DNA from: Cinnamomum chago
Lineage: Eukaryota; Streptophyta; Magnoliopsida; Laurales; Lauraceae
DNA: 64,000 nucleotides
Reading direction: 5' to 3'
Assembly (NCBI GenBank): GCA_038049695.1
Contig: CP142458.1
Location: forward strand, 41,075,501 to 41,139,500
Shown: in pieces, positions 23,590-35,408 of the stretch
Numbering within the stretch: the first letter of the stretch is position 1
Layout: each line of letters opens with the position of its first letter
Position numbers and translations under genes: made by a program
Notes under the pieces: model-generated
The model's input: the letters and a program-made list of their open reading frames with translations, nothing else
The model's database searches: none
Told to the model about the DNA's origin: nothing

Positions 23590-23850
23590 CCCTCTCCTTT
23601 CATCCTTTGCAACAGGGGGAGAGAGGCAATTAAGGTTTCTGCAACCAAGGGATTGCCGCTGTGAAATCTTCTTCGCTGCCGTCGCCATTGTGTTGCCATC
23701 GCGTCACCTCCTCCTCCTCTTCATCAAAGAGAAAAATCCGGGCGGGGTTTCCAGTCGTCTTGGTTCTTGTGTCCTGTGCGAGGGTTTCTTCCAGTCGTCT
23801 TGGTTCTTCTGTCCTGGGCGAGGGTTTCTCAACTCTCAAATTCTAGAGTC
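23590..23850 (+). other. GC-rich patch, possible host gene leader or promoter
   Basis: This stretch stands out from its AT-rich surroundings: CpG-containing and pyrimidine-rich (CTCCTCCTCCTCTTC), ending in AGGGTTTC phrases typical of plant 5' leaders. Short frames exist on both strands (60-69 codons) but none has a known domain. The Tat element inserted about 190 bp downstream would have separated any promoter from its gene. I infer a decayed or displaced 5' region and cannot name the gene. Confidence 0.35.
23749..23828 (+). repeat. 40-bp tandem duplication
   Basis: Two adjacent 40-bp units (23749-23788 and 23789-23828) share TTCCAGTCGTCTTGGTTCTT and GCGAGGGTTTC and differ at two positions. 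Confidence 0.85.
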
Positions 23851-24036
23851 ATCTAGCTTTTTTGTTTTATCTATAAGCAGTTAGGTTCGAGCCCAATCGA
23901 TCTAAGGATGATCACCTAACCTTTTTCCAAGTGTCAGTACTTGGTATCCTATTTTACTACTTATTAATTACTGAGCTTAATATATTACCACTCTTTCATA
24001 AAGGAATTTTTTTTCCTTTTAATGCATAATATTAGG

Positions 24037-24704
24037 TGTAAGTGCCTAAAATTTACGAACTTGGTTTGGAGAGAATTAAACTCTTAATTTGATGATTTTG
24101 GGAAAGGATCAGCCTCCGGTGACCTGAAAGGAAGAACAAAGGTCAGAGGCCCCTGACTGTAGGCAGCCGAAGGCATTCCGATGCCTAAGTTAGCTTGGTA
24201 ACTGGGAAAATAAGGAAGAAAGAGTATGGGGCAGGTTTGTTACGTACCTCATGTAGTTTTTCTCCATGCATTATATAGACGTGAGAGTCATCATTGTGCT
24301 GGCCCCTCAGGGAGAGATGGAAGTATCATCAGCATATACCTTCTCTCCTGAGTGGGGGTAGGTAAAAAGGAGATGTCCCATCTGCCCATATCTCTACGTC
24401 TGTGGATGTGACCTTGAGATAAGGCGTGCCACTTATCTAGGTCTGGCGCCCACTCTATTTGTCGGTTCGCCGTCTACCGACATGGCAACGCATTTATGGT
24501 CGCATTTATGACTGAATGACAGGCGGCCGAGATCAAGCTAAGACCGAGACCGAGATGGGCACCTGCAGACGTGGCCACGGAGATGGGCTCCGTGCTTCCC
24601 CGAGCTGACGCTTCTACCGAGCTGAGTAACACCGAGACTAGGGACTTCCCTGAAATTGGGGAGTGGCCCTACGTAACTCTGTCATTAGGAAGCGACCCCA
24701 CACA
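24037..24704 (-). repeat. 3' LTR of Tat element
   Basis: 668 bp, TGTAAGTGCC...CCCCACACA on the plus strand. A purine-rich tract on the minus strand (GAGAGCTAGGGG) lies beside it at about 24707-24720. Confidence 0.93.
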
Positions 24705-25318
24705 ATTGCCCCTAGCTCTCGACCTCTTAGAATTGAGGCCGGGAGCTAAGATTGAAAAGATGTGCGGGCCCCCGTCTTAACGCCGCTTGCTAACGTGTGA
24801 TCCTCATTATGCTGCCGTCTCGTCTGCCCTAGGCAATAAATGTGGTACCATAATCATTTCACCAAGGTGGGCACGCGGACGTCGTTTCGTATGCCCGAGG
24901 TGATAAATAATGTACCAGAGTTATGGTGGGAGAGGAACTGGTGGTGCCACATGTCACCTTCCGTCTGGTTGTTTACTGGGATCGAAGCGACGCGTGGAGA
25001 GTCCGAAGCGTTGCCTTGCACACGTGACATTCAAGAAGGGCGTCCCTCTATAAAATGGGGATGCCCTTTTTCCTTTCTTCCTTTATCTTTGCTTTTGCTT
25101 GGAAGAAGATTATGCTGAAGAAGACACTCTGCTGAAACCAGACCCTCAGCGAACTCGGAGAACTCTTTGCAAACCTTTACATTCCCTCTGTGAGTTCTCT
25201 TCTCCGTTATTCTCCTTCCACCTCTTCTTCCTTTCGTCTAGAAGGTTTTCGCCCCTTAGGTTTTTCTAGGTCTTGCTCCTTCTTCTTTGCCCTCTGCCCC
25301 CTTTTAACCTTTAGGAAA

Positions 25319-27521
25319 TGAGAATTTACAGCCACTGGTAAAAGGGCCCCCAAGCCCTGGAGGGACTTAGGGCAGCGTACGATATACCAGACGACATTTT
25401 AGTGAAGCCCAACGACCTCCAGGGCCTCTTTGATGGCCTCTCCAGATTCAAGAATTGGATGCCTTTCCCCCTGGTGTCGGTAATCGAAGGTGGGGTTAGG
25501 TTTCCTGTCCACCCGCTTCTCCGATCTTGCCTCAGCTCGTGGCGGATCTGCCCTTTCCAACTGATGCCAAATGGGTTCAAAATAATAATGGGTGTGGCGG
25601 AGTTAAACCGAATCCTAGACATCAACATCGCATGCATGACATAGAGGATGTCTATGACATTTGTAAGTCCGCGGGGGGCGAGGACTCATTCTATCTTCGG
25701 GTGAAGGCGAGACGCCGACCCTTGATTAACGCCCTGGAGGACTCAAGCAAGTACGCCAGGGATGACCGCCTGCTAGTCTCGGGGAACTGGGAGTTAGGGG
25801 CGGCCGAGACCGAGATGGAGCGGAGAATCCAGGTTCCGCGAAAACCTGGGACCCCTCCGAGTAAATACTCGTTTCTCCGGGCTATTTGTGTTGTTTTACT
25901 GCTAATTCGCCAAGCTGATGTCCTCTGTTTTCTGCGCAGGTGTTCAGCGAAGGAGGAGAGACGCCGGCCTCGATCGTTGGAAGAGGAACGACGCCTGGCT
26001 CGAGAAGATCTATCAATACTATGGCCACAACGATCGGGCCGCCTTCTCGCTGCTCTGGTACAAGCCGCAGTACCAGTCTTATACCAGAAAGACTGCCGAG
26101 ATCCCCCTTGAGCCGATAGGGGAGATCGTGCTTGCGCTTGCGGAAACAGGTGGTCGAGCCTCGGAGCCCTTCGGTCCGATCCTAGTCGAAGACAACCCTT
26201 CCGCCCGAGACCAAGCAGAAGAGGAAATGGAAGGGCAACGTCCCCCTCTAAAGAACCTGGGAGCCTTGGTCCTTAAAGGCCGAGTTCCTCCCGCTCCGAG
26301 GCGTGCTCATAGCGGGCCCGGCGCCGCTCAGGGATTTTCAGCCAGCGCCCCCTCTGGTCCCTCGGGCGCAGCAGGGACCTCCTCCTCGGCGAAGGACAAA
26401 GGCGCGCGAGGCCCTCCGCAGGAGAAGAGGGGGAGGTCGGAGGAGCCCCCCAAGGACACCCGACCACGGGTCGCCGAGGCCGAAAAGGAGGGTGAGAGGC
26501 CCCCTCCCTAGAAGAGGCCCCACGTGGGGGGCGAGAAGGAGCAGGCTTCTGGGGCGGCCCCGTAGAAGGAGCAGACTTCTGGGGCGGCTTCGCAGCTCCG
26601 GCCTGTCAAACCGCCCCCCTTCAGGCCCAACCTCGACCTCAACCCCGGCGAACCCCTGAGCGTGGAAGACCGGATGGGGACCTCCACCAGGACGATCTCG
26701 GCGGTCGCCAGGGCTTGCGCTCTCCCTTGGGACATGGAGAAGTATAACAAAGCCGAGCAAATGAGCCTAATCTACTCGACGATGAGGGCGTCGCTCGAGG
26801 TAATTTTCTTAGTTTCTTCTGTTTTATAAGCATTATGCCTTAGTCGCTTGCTCTGACCCCATTTTCCCCTTTCTCTTTGCAGAATGTACAGAGGCTTCAA
26901 GTACTACTGGAGAGGACGGAGCAGACACCTGCGCGGGTCATCGAGATGGACGCCGAAAAGAAGAAGATGGGAGATGCCCTGGAGGCCAGTGCAGGAGAAA
27001 TAAAGAAGGCGGAGGAGAAGATTGTCGAGCTTGCAACGGAGCAACAAACGACGAAGTTAGAGATCATCAAGTTGCGAGACGAAAATAAGCATCTAAAGGG
27101 CGCGACTGAGAGCAAGGCGAAGAGGGTGCATGAACTAGAGACCGAGCTCGCAAAGAAAGAAACCGAACTGGCTGGAAAAGATGCCGAGCTCGAGTCTTCG
27201 AGGAAGGAGCGGGCCGATGTCGAATCCATTCTGCGAGCTCAAGCCGCAAAAGCTTATCAAGAAGGAGTGGATTGGGCTTTGGCGGAGTACGTGGCTCAAA
27301 TCAAGGACCTGAGCCCAATCTTGTACGAGATGGGATCCAGGGAAGCACTTTGTGAGTACGGGGTCTCTGAGGATGACCCCATATTTGCGAACCTTCCCCA
27401 ATTCCAGTCCGTCATACCTAGTCCAGAGTCAGAGCCCGACTTCCACCCTCTAGAAGCCCCTCTTGAAGCTCCAGGCCCTCCTCCTCCGCCCTCGACTCCC
27501 TCCAAGGGCAACCAAGCCTAG
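25319..27521 (+). pseudogene. Antisense ORF of the Tat element (Transposase_28/aORF type)
   Basis: Plus-strand coding region opposite to gag-pol. Three exon-like blocks with plant splice signals are visible: up to 25860 (donor GTAAAT), 25940-26799 (acceptor TGCGCAG, donor GTAATT) and 26883-27521 (acceptor TTTGCAG). The first has the phrases LVSVIEGGVRFPVHPLLR and MPNGFKIIMGVAELNRIL, typical of the plant proteins called putative gypsy-type transposon (PF04195). The middle is rich in Pro, Glu and Arg. The last is a long coiled coil of Glu and Lys heptads (about residues 20-130) followed by an acidic, proline-rich tail. Tat elements such as RIRE2 and Grande are known to carry an antisense gene here; its function is unknown. 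It is a fossil and not fully open. Confidence 0.75.
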
Positions 27522-28285
27522 GCCTCTTTTGTGGCTCCTCCGCTCGAGACCCTGGGCGTTTCTGATCCTGCTTCATCCGTTCTTCCAGAGAATAAAGCCG
27601 CGGCGCCCGAACAATAATGTGTCTGTATTTTTCTTTTTTCTTTGATGTTTTTTCTCTTTCTTTTCTGAGTGTACAGAACTTTGTAACTATTTCCTTCCAT
27701 TAATGAAAAAGCAATTTTCTGTTCCCTGCTCAATTGTCTTCCCATTTCTTTCTTTTTGGCAATGGTGTGTGGATGCTTATTATTCTAATCATGAACAAAA
27801 TTGAGGCCCCGTGTTCTGACCAATTCTCCAAACCCTTAAGTGGCTGAGGTCGGTGAACTCATAGAAACTGGACTTATCCTTCTGAGAAAGATATTGGTCA
27901 AAATTTATGCCCTGTCGCCGATCGATTCCATAAACCTTCAAGTGGCCGAGATCGGTGGGTTCATGAGACTGGGACTTGACAAGGCTCCCTGTCTCTGGCC
28001 AACTCTCCAAACCTTTAAGTGATTGAGATCGGTGAACATCTGGCCCTAAGGCCGGGGCTTTAACATCATGCTTCTGAGGGAACGACCTTTAAAAGACCTC
28101 GCAATTAGCTTGGACTCACACCCTGGGGTGCGACTTCGTTACTGGAGGTAAGTTTCCATAATCGAGCTGGGGTCGTAACGCCTACTTTGATAACTCAGAG
28201 GGCATGGCCGAGCTCAAAGGTAGACCGAATTCCGCAACTTGAACAAAGCAAAGCAGCCGATTTCGTTTTTTACCTAAGGGGCCGA
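27522..28285 (+). other. Spacer between antisense ORF and repeat array in Tat element
   Basis: Contains a T-rich stretch and AATGAAAAAGC-type phrase near 27700 that could be the 3' end of the antisense transcript. Three imperfect repeats containing AAGTGGCTGAGGTCGGTGAA-like sequence lie at about 27826, 27923 and 28002. Confidence 0.5.
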
Positions 28286-28708
28286 GGGGTTGGTCCAACG
28301 ACCGAACTCGAGGAGGCTGGCCCTGCGACCGGAGCCTTGGGAGTTGGCCCATTGACCGAACACGAGGAGGCTGGTCCTGGGACTGGAGCCTTGGGAGTGG
28401 GACCAATGACCGAACTCGAGGAGGTTGGTCCTAGGACCGGAGCCTTGGGAGTTGGCCCATTGACGAAACTCGAGGGGGCTGGTCCTGCGACCGGAGCCTT
28501 GGGAGTGGGTCCAATGACCGAACTCGAGGAGGCTGGTCCTGGGATCGGAGCCTTGAGAGTTGGTCCAATGACCGAGCTCGAGGAGGCTGGTCCTGCGACT
28601 GGAGCCTTAAGAGCTGGTCCAATGACCGAACTCAAGGAGGCTGGTCCTGCGACCGGAGCCTTAAGAGCTGGTCCAATGACCGAACTCGAGGGGGCTGGTC
28701 CTGCGACC
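28286..28708 (+). repeat. 54-bp tandem array, about 8 units, open in one frame
   Basis: About eight imperfect 54-bp units (the first shortened). On the plus strand each encodes an 18-residue unit like GALGVGPMTELEEAGPAT, and the frame stays open from 28187 to 28768. The minus strand is also open over much of the array because the unit length is a multiple of three. It lies between antisense ORF and integrase. Confidence 0.88.
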
Positions 28709-28786
28709 TTGATTCATAACTTGAAAGAGACAAGGGACATGTTTTCCATAAGATCCTTCTTTCATTGACTTATCATGTAGGTACAT

Positions 28787-29668
28787 TTAGAAATAGTATT
28801 TCTTGAGGTGCGCGACATTCCCTGGTCGCGGCAATTCTTTACCATCCATGCTCTCAAGTCTGTAGGCCGATCTCCCGGATGTCGAGACTACCTTGAAAGG
28901 CCCGAGCCAGTTCGGCGCGAGTTTGCCTTCATTAGGATCTTTATTTGTTGGAAGCGCCCTTTTTAAGACCAATTCCCCGATTGAGAACTTTCTTTCTTTG
29001 ACCTTCTGATTGTATCCCCTGGATAGCTGCTGCTGGTAGGAGGCCAGGTGCACGGATGCTGCTTCCCTTCGCTCCTTGGCCAAGTCGAGCTCTTTGGCCA
29101 GATTTACTTCATTCTGCCACTGGTCGAAGAGATCCGACCTCAAGGTCGGTAGGTTGACCTCAAGAGGGATTACATCTTCCATCCCGTAGGCTAGGGAGAA
29201 AGGATTTGCCGAGGTGGACCGTCTCGGGGTGGTCCTGTATGCCCAAAGGACACTTGGTAATTCTTCTGCCCATCTGCCTTTAGCTCTGTCGAGTTTTTTC
29301 TTGAGTCCGTCCAGGACCACTTTATTCGAGATCTCTGCTTGTCCGTTGATCTGTGGATAGGCCGGGGTAGCATAGAGGTTCCTGATACCAAGCTCTTGGC
29401 AGAAGTTTTTGAAGAAGTTGGAATGGAACTGGGTCCCATTGTCTGATACCAGAGCTCGGGGGACCCCGAACCTTGTGACAATGTTCTTCCATACGAAATT
29501 CTTTGTATCCCGCTCGGTGATGGAGGATAAAACTTCCGCCTCTATCCATTTGGTGAAATAATCAATGGCCACCATCAGCCACCTCTTATTTCCTGGAGTT
29601 TGGTGAAGAGGTCCCACGATGTCTAGCTCCCACTGAGCGAAGGGCCATGGGCTGGAGAGAGGACTCAA
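28787..29668 (-). pseudogene. Tat element integrase
   Basis: Recognised by the gypsy integrase core: the first catalytic segment in WELDIVGPL, the second in LVSDNGTQF, and downstream AYRTTPRRST. The C-terminal part (about the last 70 residues) has the chromatin-proximal phrase LAPNWLGPFKV common to gypsy integrases. It follows the second RNase H on the minus strand. Part of a broken element. Confidence 0.9.
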
Positions 29669-29746
29669 GTCCTGCGTCGGTTGGTGCAGAGAGTGGGAGA
29701 ACTTCTGACATTTTTCACATTTCCTGGCGTAGAGCTGGGCATCTTT

Positions 29747-30514
29747 CTACATGTAGGGCCACCAGTAGCCCTGACTGATGGCTCTATATGCCAGTGATCT
29801 TCCTCCGATGTGGCTTCCGCAGATTCCCTCGTGAATTTCAAAAAGGAAGTCTTCGACCTTGCTCGGGTGAACGCATTGGAGATATGGTCCCGTGAAGGAC
29901 TTTCTATAGAGCTTCTCTTCTGGGGATAGCAAAAAATGAGTTGCTTTCATTCTGACCTTGTGGGCTTCATTCTTGTCTTTATGGAGTTTATCTTCTTTTA
30001 AGAATGCTATGATCGGATCCATCCAGCTCGGACCGAGGCCGACGCACAGGACTTGCCGAGGTGGGAGGAGCTCTATGCTTGGTTTTTTTAGCGTCTCCAC
30101 GTCAACTGTCATTCTTTTTCCTACTTCCACGGCAGAGGCTAAGTTGGCGAGGGCATCTGCATGGCAGTTGGACTCTCTGCCGATTTGCTTGACTTCTGCT
30201 TTCTCAAATTGGGAGAGGAGCTGTTTTGTGTGGGCTAAGTATGCTGCCATCCTTTCGTCATAGGCTTGATAGTCTCCACTTAGCTGGTTCATCACCAACT
30301 GAGAGTCGCTAAAGACTACTAGCCGACGTGCCCCCAGGATTTTTGCGCTACCGAGACCCGCAATCAGTGCCTCGTACTCTGCTTCATTGTTGGAGGCTTT
30401 GAAGTTAAGTGTCAGGGCTTGTTCGATGACTAGGCCCTCTGGAGACTGGAGGACTATGCCAGCGCCAGCCCTTCTGGATGTTGAGGATTCGTCGACGAAG
30501 ACTTTCCAGGCCAA
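29747..30514 (-). pseudogene. Tat element second RNase H (aRH)
   Basis: A second RNase H-type domain lies between the first RNase H and integrase. It is recognised by WKVFVDESSTSRRAGAG, NNEAEYEALIAGL and the SDSQLV segment, followed by SNCHADALANLAS and then the zinc-binding N-terminal portion of integrase (about the last 80 residues). This archaeal-type extra domain is a hallmark of the Tat lineage. Part of a broken element. Confidence 0.88.
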
Positions 30515-30535
30515 CTTAAGGAATTGTCTCCAAGA

Positions 30536-33183
30536 TCAGTCTTCCTCGGGCTCGGCTGTATCATTCTCCCTGCTGCCCCCCAGTTCCGTATCAAGCGAGG
30601 TCGGTGCCGAACTAGGAGGAGTGAATTCGACGATGAAGTCTGCCAGAATTTGTACTTTGATCGCCGTCCTGGGTTGATATTGGATATCGAATTGCCCCAG
30701 TTCGACGGCCCACTTGGAGATTCTTCCGGAAAAGTCCGCCTTTCGAAAAAGGGACTTGAGCGGGTACTCTGTGACAACCACCACCGTATATGTCTGGAAG
30801 TAGTGGGAGAGTTTGCGAGAGGCACTAACGAGTGCTAGCGCAAGTTTCTCGAGTGGAAGGTACCTGGTCTCGGCGTCGAGCAGAATTTTGCTCGTGTAGT
30901 AAATGGGCTGCTGCTGCTTGCCATTGTCTCTGACTAACACCGAGCTCACCGCGTGGTCCGAGACCGCCAAGTAGAGATAAAGGAGATCACCTTGTGATGG
31001 AGTGGACAACAGTGGTGGCGAGGAAAGGTATTCCTTGAGTTTCTCTAACGCTTGACCACATTCAGGGGTCCACTGAAATTTGGAGTTCTTTCTCAGGAGT
31101 TGAAAGAAGGGGCGACATTTGTCTGAAGCTCGGCTGATGAAGCGATTGAGGGCAGCGGCCATCCTCATGAGTCTCTAGACCTGCTTTGCCGAGGTCGGGC
31201 TCTGGATCGCCTGGATTCCTGAAATCTGTTCTGGATTAGCTTCGATCCCACTCCGGGTCACCAGGCTTCCTAAGAACTTGCCAGATTCGACCCCGAACGC
31301 ACACTTGGAGGCATTCAGTTTAATCCAGAACTCTCTGAGGATGGCGAATGTCTGGCGCAAGTCTGCCAAATGGTCCTGCGACTTCTTGGACTTGACCACC
31401 ATGTCATCGATGTAGACCTCCACCGTCTTCCTGAGCTGTGCTTGAAACATCTTCATGACCAATCTCTGGTATGTCGCCCCAGCATTTTTTAACCCAAAGG
31501 GCATCACTTTGTAACAGTAGATGCCTCGAGGTGTTATGAATGCGGTTTTCTCCTCATCGGGCCCGTGCATGGGGATCTGGTGGTAACCTCGGTAGGCGTC
31601 GAGGAACTCATTCTATCATGTCCCGAGGTGGCGTCGATCATCTGGTCGATCTTTGGGAGGGGGAAGCTATCCTTGGGGCAAGCTTTATTAAGATTGGTGA
31701 AGTCCACGCAGACCCTCCATTTGCCGTTTTTCTTCTTGACCACCACAGTGTTGGCCAGCCACTTCGGATAATGCACTTCTCGGATCGCTCCGGCCTCGAG
31801 GAGCTTGTCTACTTCTTCGACGACCGCATCTGTCTGCAGGACCCCTGTTCTGCAGGCTTTTTCCACATTTAGCCTGGGGCACATGACTTCGGGGTCGATC
31901 CCGGGCATCTCATATGGAGTCCAGGCGAAGACGTCCTTATTCTGCAATAGGAAGTCGAGCAGCTCGGACCTCTCGCTGTCGGGGAGCTGGCTTCCCAGCA
32001 GGAAATACCGCTCGGGGTCATTGGAATCGATCCTGACTTCGGTTAGTTCCTCTATGCTCTTGCACTCTGCTGATCGACCGACGTCCTCAAGTTCGGCCAT
32101 ATGCACTTGCCGCGGCTCCGTTTCGCCAGGTACTACGGCCGTGAGGCACTGTCTGGCCATCTGTTGATCTCCTTGTACTGTCACTATCTCTATCACCCCT
32201 CTGACCTTCTCTAGTGGAAACTTGAGCTTCTGGTGAAAGGTGGAAGTTACTTCCTCCATGTCATGCAGCCAAGCACGCCCCATTATCACATTGTATGGAG
32301 ACGGTGCGTCCACCACCATGAAGTCGGCTATCTTTGTGGCACCTCCTATCCGGACTTCGAGTGAGATCATTCCCTTAGGATACACCAGCTTTGCGCTGAA
32401 GCCCACCAAGGGGACGCGGGCTTCCTGTAAATCGGACTCTATCAGGCTGAGCTGCTTGAAACAACTGAAGTAGAGGATCTCGGACGAGCTCCCTGGGTCC
32501 ACAAGGACGCGCTTCACAGTGTGATTGTTCAGCCGCAGGGTGAGGATGAGTGCGTCGTTATGGGGGAGCTGGACCCCTCCTAGGTCCTCGTCCGAGAACC
32601 AGATCGTGGGCTTATCTTTCCTAGCTTTCTTCGGTGTCGGCTCTAGTTCGGCCGACATCACCTGTTTGCCATGGGCGGTCCTCCTGGCCTCTGACCGAGC
32701 TTGGGTACTTCCACCATTGGGAGCGGGGGCAAGATGTATGACGTTGATGATACCCGCCGGCTCGTCACTGTCCTGATCTGTACTGGGTGGGGCGCACTGC
32801 TGAGCTTGGTTGACCCTCTCCCTTTCCTTGATGTACTCCCGAAGGTGCCCATCCCTGACGAGCTCCTCGAGGTGGGACTTCAGAGTCATGCAGTCTTCGG
32901 TCATGTGTCCATGCTGCTTGTGGTAAGAGCAGTTCTTGCTTCGGTCTCGGGTAGGTGGGTCGCCTCTCATCGGCTGCGGCCACTGGAAGTTAGGTTCTGC
33001 CTTGATTTTACCGAGGAGTCTGTAGATGGGCTCCTTGAAGACAACATTGACGGCCCTGTAAGGATCTCCGGCCGGCCTGGTAGGCTTGAACTTTGGTCTC
33101 TTGCTGCTACCCGAGATGGAGGTTGAGAAGGTCGCCGAACTGGCGGTGGCGCTCTTCTTTTCTGGCCTCTGTTTGGGGAACAT
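30536..33183 (-). pseudogene. Tat element protease, reverse transcriptase and first RNase H
   Basis: On the minus strand: a gag-derived zinc finger (CSYHKQHGHMTEDC, about 32890), a protease region with VKRVLVDPGSSSEIL (about 32520), RT with VNVEKACRTG-like, CVDFTNLNKACPKDSFPLP and the catalytic YIDDMVVKS (about 31400), then RNase H with LPLEKLALALVSASRKL (about 30840). RT order and motifs are Ty3/gypsy. Broken, with a few breaks. Confidence 0.9.
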
Positions 33184-34681
33184 CCCTTCTCCTCTGGAGG
33201 TTTGACCCTTTTACGGGAGGCCGAACTCTCCTTGCCTCGAGCTTCGTCCTTTTCCTGCTCGATGTACTGATTCACCTTAGCCATCAGAGCCTTCATCGTG
33301 GTCACGGGGGTTCGGACCAGGTCTTTGCGGAGCTCATTGCCTGGGAGTAAGGCCTGTCGAAAACACATGATGGCGACGTCATCTTCGGCGTCCGTGATCT
33401 GGCTATAGATCGTCCAGAATCTTTTGGCGAATGCAGTGATGCTTTCATTGTCCTTCATTCGGATGGCCATGAGGTTGCCACCCGTCTTCGAGATGACACG
33501 GTGCGCTTGGAACTTCTCAACGAAGGAGCTTCGAAGCTGCCGCCAACTTGAGACCGACCCAGAAGGGAGCGAGCAGAACCATCGGAGTGGGAGGTCGCCT
33601 AGGCTGGAGGAGAAGACCTTGCAGGTCAGGTGGCCGACGTCCCCTCAATCCGACATCCGCTGGGTGAAATGCCGTAGGTGCGCTTCTAGGTCCGAGGTCC
33701 CGTCATAGAGAACGAACCTCGAAATGCTGAATCTCTCGAGAAGAGAGAAGTCCTTTATTTCCTAGGAGAAGGGGGACATGCCCTGGTCTTCTGCATCGCA
33801 GGCCTCTGTTCGGTCTCGGGCGAAACCGATCTCGGCCATCCGGGCCTGGACCTCTTGTTTGACGTAGTGGTCGAGCAGCTCCCTCAGGCCCGTGATGTTC
33901 TCTGCCCTCGGGGACTCTGGCTCGCGATGCGACCTCCGAGGTCGCTACGCAAATGGCTACTGCTCGAGCCTTCTTCTTCATAGCGATTTCTCCTTTTGTC
34001 GTTGAGGACTTGCCTTAAGTCTCGGCTGTCCGGACGGTGCTGTTGTCGCCCGAGAGGTGGAGCAAGAGTTCTTCTTTCATTTGCCTTAAGTTGTTCTTGG
34101 AGATGATGAATCATCTCTTCTTTTTCTTGGAGGACCCGGTTCTGGGCCTTGAGCTCTTCAAGCAAGGGGTCATCTTCTTCGTGGGCCCGGTGAAAAGACT
34201 GAGTATCATGGTGAGTGTGGTGATGGGAGCGGTGAGATTTTGCTCCGACAGGGGTTTTGCCTCGTCGTCGAGGATCAGACGGGGAAACATTCCGCCGTGG
34301 ACCCTCGGGTGGTTGAGCATCTACGGGGTGAGGAGCCATATGGCGGTCTTCACGTCAGGGGAGTGCTGTCATAGGTCGGGACGAGGAGTCCGACTGGACG
34401 ACACCCTCTGCGTACATGGGACTGGACTTTCCTCCGGATCTCTTCTGGCGGGGAACTGCCGATAGCTCCTGTAGGACGGGGGGAACCTCCGTTAGACCCG
34501 GAGGGGGAAGAAGAGCAGGGTGAGTGCCGGTGGGCACTACTGGAGGTAGCGATGGGAGCGGCTGAGGCTGTGGCTCTGGTCGCGGAAGCGATGGTAACGG
34601 TGGTTGTTCCGGTAGAGGAAAGGATGATGCTTTTGGGGACTTCGACGACCCCTCGCCGCCGTATCTGGTTTTTGGAGGCAT
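32967..34681 (-). pseudogene. Tat element gag
   Basis: The start MPPKTRYGGEGSS lies about 55 bases downstream of the primer-binding site. A proline-rich N-terminus is followed by a histidine-rich and then coiled-coil segment (LEELKAQNRVLQEKEEMIHHL, near 34140) and the retrotransposon Gag core (NESITAFAKRFW, near 33430), then basic RNA-binding sequence that runs into the zinc finger of the next block. It is typical of Tat-lineage Gag. Broken, with a few breaks. Confidence 0.82.
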
Positions 34682-34716
34682 GACTTTTGTAGGTTTGGTT
34701 TTGGCAAAGATCCTGT

Positions 34717-34734
34717 TCCCACAGACGGCGCCAA
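34717..34734 (-). other. Primer-binding site of Tat element (tRNA-Asp-like)
   Basis: The minus strand reads TGGCGCCGTCTGTGGGAA next to the 5' LTR. Its first nine bases match the complement of the 3' end of plant tRNA-Asp, then the match fails. This form of site is common in Tat-type elements. Confidence 0.7.
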
Positions 34735-34735
34735 C

Positions 34736-35403
34736 TGTAAGTGCCTAAAATTTACGAACTTGGTTTAGAGAGGATTAAACTCTTAATTTGATGATTCTCG
34801 GAAAGGATCAGCCTACGGTGACCTGAAAGGAAGAACAAAGGTCAGAGCCCCTGGCTGTAGGCAGCCGAAGGCACTCCGATGCCTGAGTTAGCTTGGTAAC
34901 TGGGAAAATAAGGAAGAAAGAGTATGGGGCAGGTTTGTTATGTACCTCATGTAGTTTTTCTCCATGCATTATATAGACGTGAGAGTCATCATTGTGCTGG
35001 GCCCCTCAGGGAGAGATGAAAGTCCCATCAACATATACCTTCTCTGCTCAGTGGGGGTAGGTAAAAAGGGGATGTCCCATCTGCCCATATCTCTACGTCT
35101 GTGGATGTGACCTTGAGATAAGGCGTGCCACTTATCTAGGTCCGGCTCCCACTCTATTTGTCAGTTCGCCGTCTACCGTCATGGCAGCGCATTTATGGTC
35201 GCATTTATGGCTGAATGACAGGCGGTCGAGATCAAGTTAAGACCGAGACCGAGATGGGCACCCGCAGACGTGGCCACCGAGATGGGCTCCATGCTTCCCC
35301 GAGCTGACGCTTCTACCGAGCTGGGTAACACCGAGACTAGGGACTTCCCTGAAATTGGGGAGTGGCCCCACGTAAATCTGTCATTAGGAAGCGACCCCAC
35401 ACA
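34736..35403 (-). repeat. 5' LTR of Tat element
   Basis: 668 bp, same length as 24037-24704, with about 30 substitutions and compensating single-base gaps. Flanked by target duplication TTAGG at 35404-35408. Confidence 0.93.
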
Positions 35404-35408
35404 TTAGG

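Larger units (their letters stand above)
24037..35403 (-). mobile_element. Ty3/gypsy element of the Tat lineage with antisense ORF
   Basis: An 11.4-kb two-LTR element. Both LTRs are 668 bp (24037-24704 and 34736-35403), with TG...CA ends and a perfect target duplication TTAGG (24032-24036 and 35404-35408). The minus-strand order is gag, protease, RT, RNase H, a second RNase H, integrase, the gypsy order with the dual RNase H of the Tat (Ogre/Retand/RIRE2-like) lineage. Between integrase and the 3' LTR lies a 4-kb region with a multi-exon ORF on the opposite strand, also known from this lineage. The LTRs differ at about 30 sites (about 4.5%), so insertion is roughly 1.7 million years old at 1.3e-8 per site per year, more at slower rates. 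Broken, with roughly five breaks. Confidence 0.93.

Noticed and set aside
26273-26833. Several overlapping Arg/Pro/Gly-rich frames on both strands
   Set aside because: They are a by-product of very GC-rich sequence in the antisense ORF of the Tat element, which leaves few stop codons in any frame.
28270-28635. Minus-strand 121-codon frame of repeated Pro/Ser/Gly units
   Set aside because: It is the mirror of the 54-bp tandem array. Any array with unit length divisible by three tends to stay open on both strands, and nothing supports a minus-strand product.
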